A DNA stretch of 7,109 nt from Acetobacteraceae bacterium (GTDB lineage: Bacteria; Pseudomonadota; Alphaproteobacteria; Acetobacterales; Acetobacteraceae). The stretch lies in the NCBI GenBank assembly GCA_014377905.1, contig JACMOQ010000364.1, forward strand, positions 1 to 7,109, read 5' to 3'. Both the position numbers and the translations under genes were made by a program. Below the pieces are notes generated by a model, which was not told where the DNA came from, ran no database searches, and worked only from the letters and a program-made list of their open reading frames with translations. Shown piece after piece: positions 5,583-7,109 of the stretch (position 1 is the first letter of the stretch; every line of letters begins with the position of its first letter).

Positions 5583-7013
5583 ATGGAGTCCACCGCACCA
5601 CAACCGAGCGACGATGCCACCCGCCGCCGCAGCCGGGTCACCGCCCTGATCGTTGCCTGCGCGCTCTTTATGCAGAATCTCGACAGCACCGTGATTTCGA
5701 CCGCGCTGCCCACAATGGCACGCGCCTTCGGCGCCGATCCGGTGCATATGAACGTGGCACTCACCAGCTACCTGCTAAGCCTTGCCGTGTTCATCCCGGC
5801 CAGCGGCTGGATCGCGGATCGGTTTGGCGCCAAGCAGGTGTTCCGCATGGCGATCGTTGTCTTCACCATCGGATCGGTGCTGTCGGGCCAGGCGGACAGC
5901 CTGGGGTATCTGGTGTGCACCCGTATCTTCCAGGGCCTGGGTGGCGCGATGATGGTGCCGGTCGGGCGGCTGCTGTTGCTGCGCACGGTGCCGAAATCGG
6001 AAATGGTGGCGGCAATGGCCTGGCTGTCAACGCCGGCCTTGCTCGGGCCGGTGCTGGGGCCGCCGATCGGCGGCTTTATCGTCACCTATTTTTCGTGGCG
6101 GGTGATTTTCGACATCAACATCCCAATCGGCATCCTGGGCGTAATCCTGGTGACTTTGTTTGTCGACGATGTGCGGGAACCATCCGACAAGCGCTTCGAT
6201 CTGCGCGGCCTGCTGGTGTTCGGCGTCGCAATGGCAAGCCTGATGTTTGCCATGGAAACCCTCGGCCGCGGCATTGTGCCACCCTGGGTAACCCACACCG
6301 CCCTCGGCGTCGGCGGTGTGTCGGTGCTGCTCTACATCTGGCACGCCCGCAATCATCCGGCGCCGCTGATCGATTTTACCTTGTTGCGCTACCCCACCTT
6401 CCTGGTCGCCGTTGCCGGCGGCACGCTGTTCCGCATCGGCATTGGCGCCATTCCGTTCCTGCTGCCGATGATGCTGCAACTGACCTTTGGCAAATCGGCG
6501 GCCGAAAGCGGGCTGATCACCTTCGCAAGCCCACTCGGCGCGCTGTTGATGAAGCCGGCATCGACCCGGGCACTGCGCATGCTCGGCTTCCGCGACACGC
6601 TGCTGGCCAATGGCGTGCTCAGCGCCGTGCTGCTGGCGCTGGTCGGGCTGTTCCGGCCGGGCTGGTCCGAATTCTTGATCTACGGCATCCTGATCTGCGG
6701 CGGCTTCTTCCGGTCGTTGCAGTTCACCGCCTATAACGCGCTGGCGTACTCCGACATTCCCCGCCCGCAGATGAGTGCTGCCACCAGCTTTTACGCCACT
6801 ATCCAACAGGTTTCGATGACCTTGGGCGTGTCGGCGGGTGCGGCGTCCCTGACCGTGAGCATGGCGATGCTCGATCATGCCACGCCGATGCTGCTGGATT
6901 TTTCCATCGCGTTCGGGGTGGTGGCGTTTTTCAGCCTGCTGTCCACGCCGGTGTCGTTGCTGATGCCGCGACATGCGGCGATGGAGGTTAGTGGGTACGC
7001 TAGGCGGGCTTAA
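5583..7013 (+). CDS. DHA2-family MFS drug/H+ antiporter (14 TM, HsrA/EmrB-like)
   Basis: Inner-membrane proton-driven efflux transporter of the major facilitator superfamily, DHA2 group. The 476 residues hold about 14 hydrophobic segments. Diagnostic motifs are present: the TM1 motif LDSTVISTALP (33-43) with membrane Asp D34; motif A GWIADRFGAKQVF (75-87) in the TM2-TM3 loop; the motif B-like RIFQGLGGAMMVPVGRLLL in TM4 (114-132); and the antiporter motif C LGPVLGPPIGG (154-164) in TM5, followed by WRVIFDINIPIG. The overall pattern, from memory, is closest to E. coli HsrA (YieO). The substrate is unknown; no partner membrane-fusion or outer-membrane gene is adjacent. The open frame continues back to 5406, but the upstream part lies antisense in the aldolase gene, and the conserved N-terminus fits the ATG at 5583. 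That ATG has only GAGG 13 bases upstream, a poor spacing, so translation may be weak. The divergent aldolase-like gene may share regulation. Confidence 0.9.
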   Translation: MESTAPQPSDDATRRRSRVTALIVACALFMQNLDSTVISTALPTMARAFGADPVHMNVALTSYLLSLAVFIPASGWIADRFGAKQVFRMAIVVFTIGSVLSGQADSLGYLVCTRIFQGLGGAMMVPVGRLLLLRTVPKSEMVAAMAWLSTPALLGPVLGPPIGGFIVTYFSWRVIFDINIPIGILGVILVTLFVDDVREPSDKRFDLRGLLVFGVAMASLMFAMETLGRGIVPPWVTHTALGVGGVSVLLYIWHARNHPAPLIDFTLLRYPTFLVAVAGGTLFRIGIGAIPFLLPMMLQLTFGKSAAESGLITFASPLGALLMKPASTRALRMLGFRDTLLANGVLSAVLLALVGLFRPGWSEFLIYGILICGGFFRSLQFTAYNALAYSDIPRPQMSAATSFYATIQQVSMTLGVSAGAASLTVSMAMLDHATPMLLDFSIAFGVVAFFSLLSTPVSLLMPRHAAMEVSGYARRA

Positions 7014-7020
7014 GTAAGGT

Positions 7021-7058
7021 GTTCTTTTTGTGAACAAAAAGAACCAAAAAAACTTTTT
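7021..7058 (+). terminator. Probable intrinsic terminator after the MFS gene (perfect AT-rich inverted repeat)
   Basis: Seven bases after the MFS stop codon, GTTCTTTTTGT (7021-7031) and ACAAAAAGAAC (7034-7044) form a perfect inverted repeat; the folded RNA would have a stem of about 10 bp with a TGAA loop. An A-run, then CTTTTT (7053-7058), follows on the plus strand. A second nested pairing is possible: AACCAA (7042-7047) with TTGGTT (7064-7069). The U-run is eight bases from the stem, so the geometry is not textbook. The very low GC contrasts sharply with the surrounding DNA and fits a termination region, possibly a bidirectional one between convergent genes. Confidence 0.6.
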
Positions 7059-7109
7059 AATACTTGGTTGCCGTGAACATCGGCGCTTGTATCATCGGCT
7101 GACAGTTAA

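Noticed and set aside
6027..7037. Long minus-strand open frame (336 codons) opposite the MFS gene
   Set aside because: Arg/Gln/His-rich shadow translation that starts inside the terminator palindrome; no domain, and the plus strand carries all MFS motifs.
1..7109. CRISPR arrays, tRNA/rRNA genes, transposons or phage genes
   Set aside because: No spaced direct repeats, cloverleaf-like or rRNA sequence, or transposase/integrase motifs were seen on either strand.

Overview
The window is GC-rich, densely coded DNA from what looks like an alphaproteobacterium, probably Rhodospirillales/Acetobacteraceae-like. This is an inference from codon usage, the alphaproteobacterial style of CheZ and the family mix; no rRNA or other phylogenetic marker is present. 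Seven protein-coding genes fill almost all of it. I saw no tRNA, rRNA, CRISPR array, insertion sequence or phage gene, and no stretch over 300 bases lacks a gene.

Layout. Minus strand, left part: a PotA-type ABC transporter ATPase (650-1759), followed 53 bases downstream by cheZ, the CheY-P phosphatase (12-596). Plus strand, 1839-4608: a tightly packed three-gene operon of a 3-hydroxyisobutyryl-CoA hydrolase-like enzyme, a BenE-family carboxylate transporter and a Nudix hydrolase with an interrupted Nudix box. Its genes overlap by 1 base (TGATG) and 4 bases (ATGA), so translational coupling is likely. Convergent to it, minus strand 4703-5479: a class II aldolase/adducin-family protein with a strong Shine-Dalgarno sequence. 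Divergent from that, plus strand 5583-7013: a 14-TM DHA2-type MFS efflux transporter. A perfect AT-rich inverted repeat follows at the right edge and probably acts as a terminator.

How the genes may work together. The operon pairs an enzyme that releases free 3-hydroxyisobutyrate and CoA from valine catabolism with a transporter from an aromatic-carboxylate/H+ symporter family and a Nudix enzyme whose architecture resembles NUDT19/CoA-diphosphatase proteins. A CoA-thioester or carboxylate theme is a reasonable hypothesis but is not proven by sequence. The PotA-like ATPase has no permease or binding-protein gene beside it within the window.

I found no clearly novel multi-gene system. The items most worth checking are the coupled operon, the missing catalytic Glu in the aldolase-like protein, the interrupted Nudix box, the orphan ATPase next to cheZ, and the 95-base convergent gap at 4609-4702, which holds an open 28-codon frame or a dispersed repeat.
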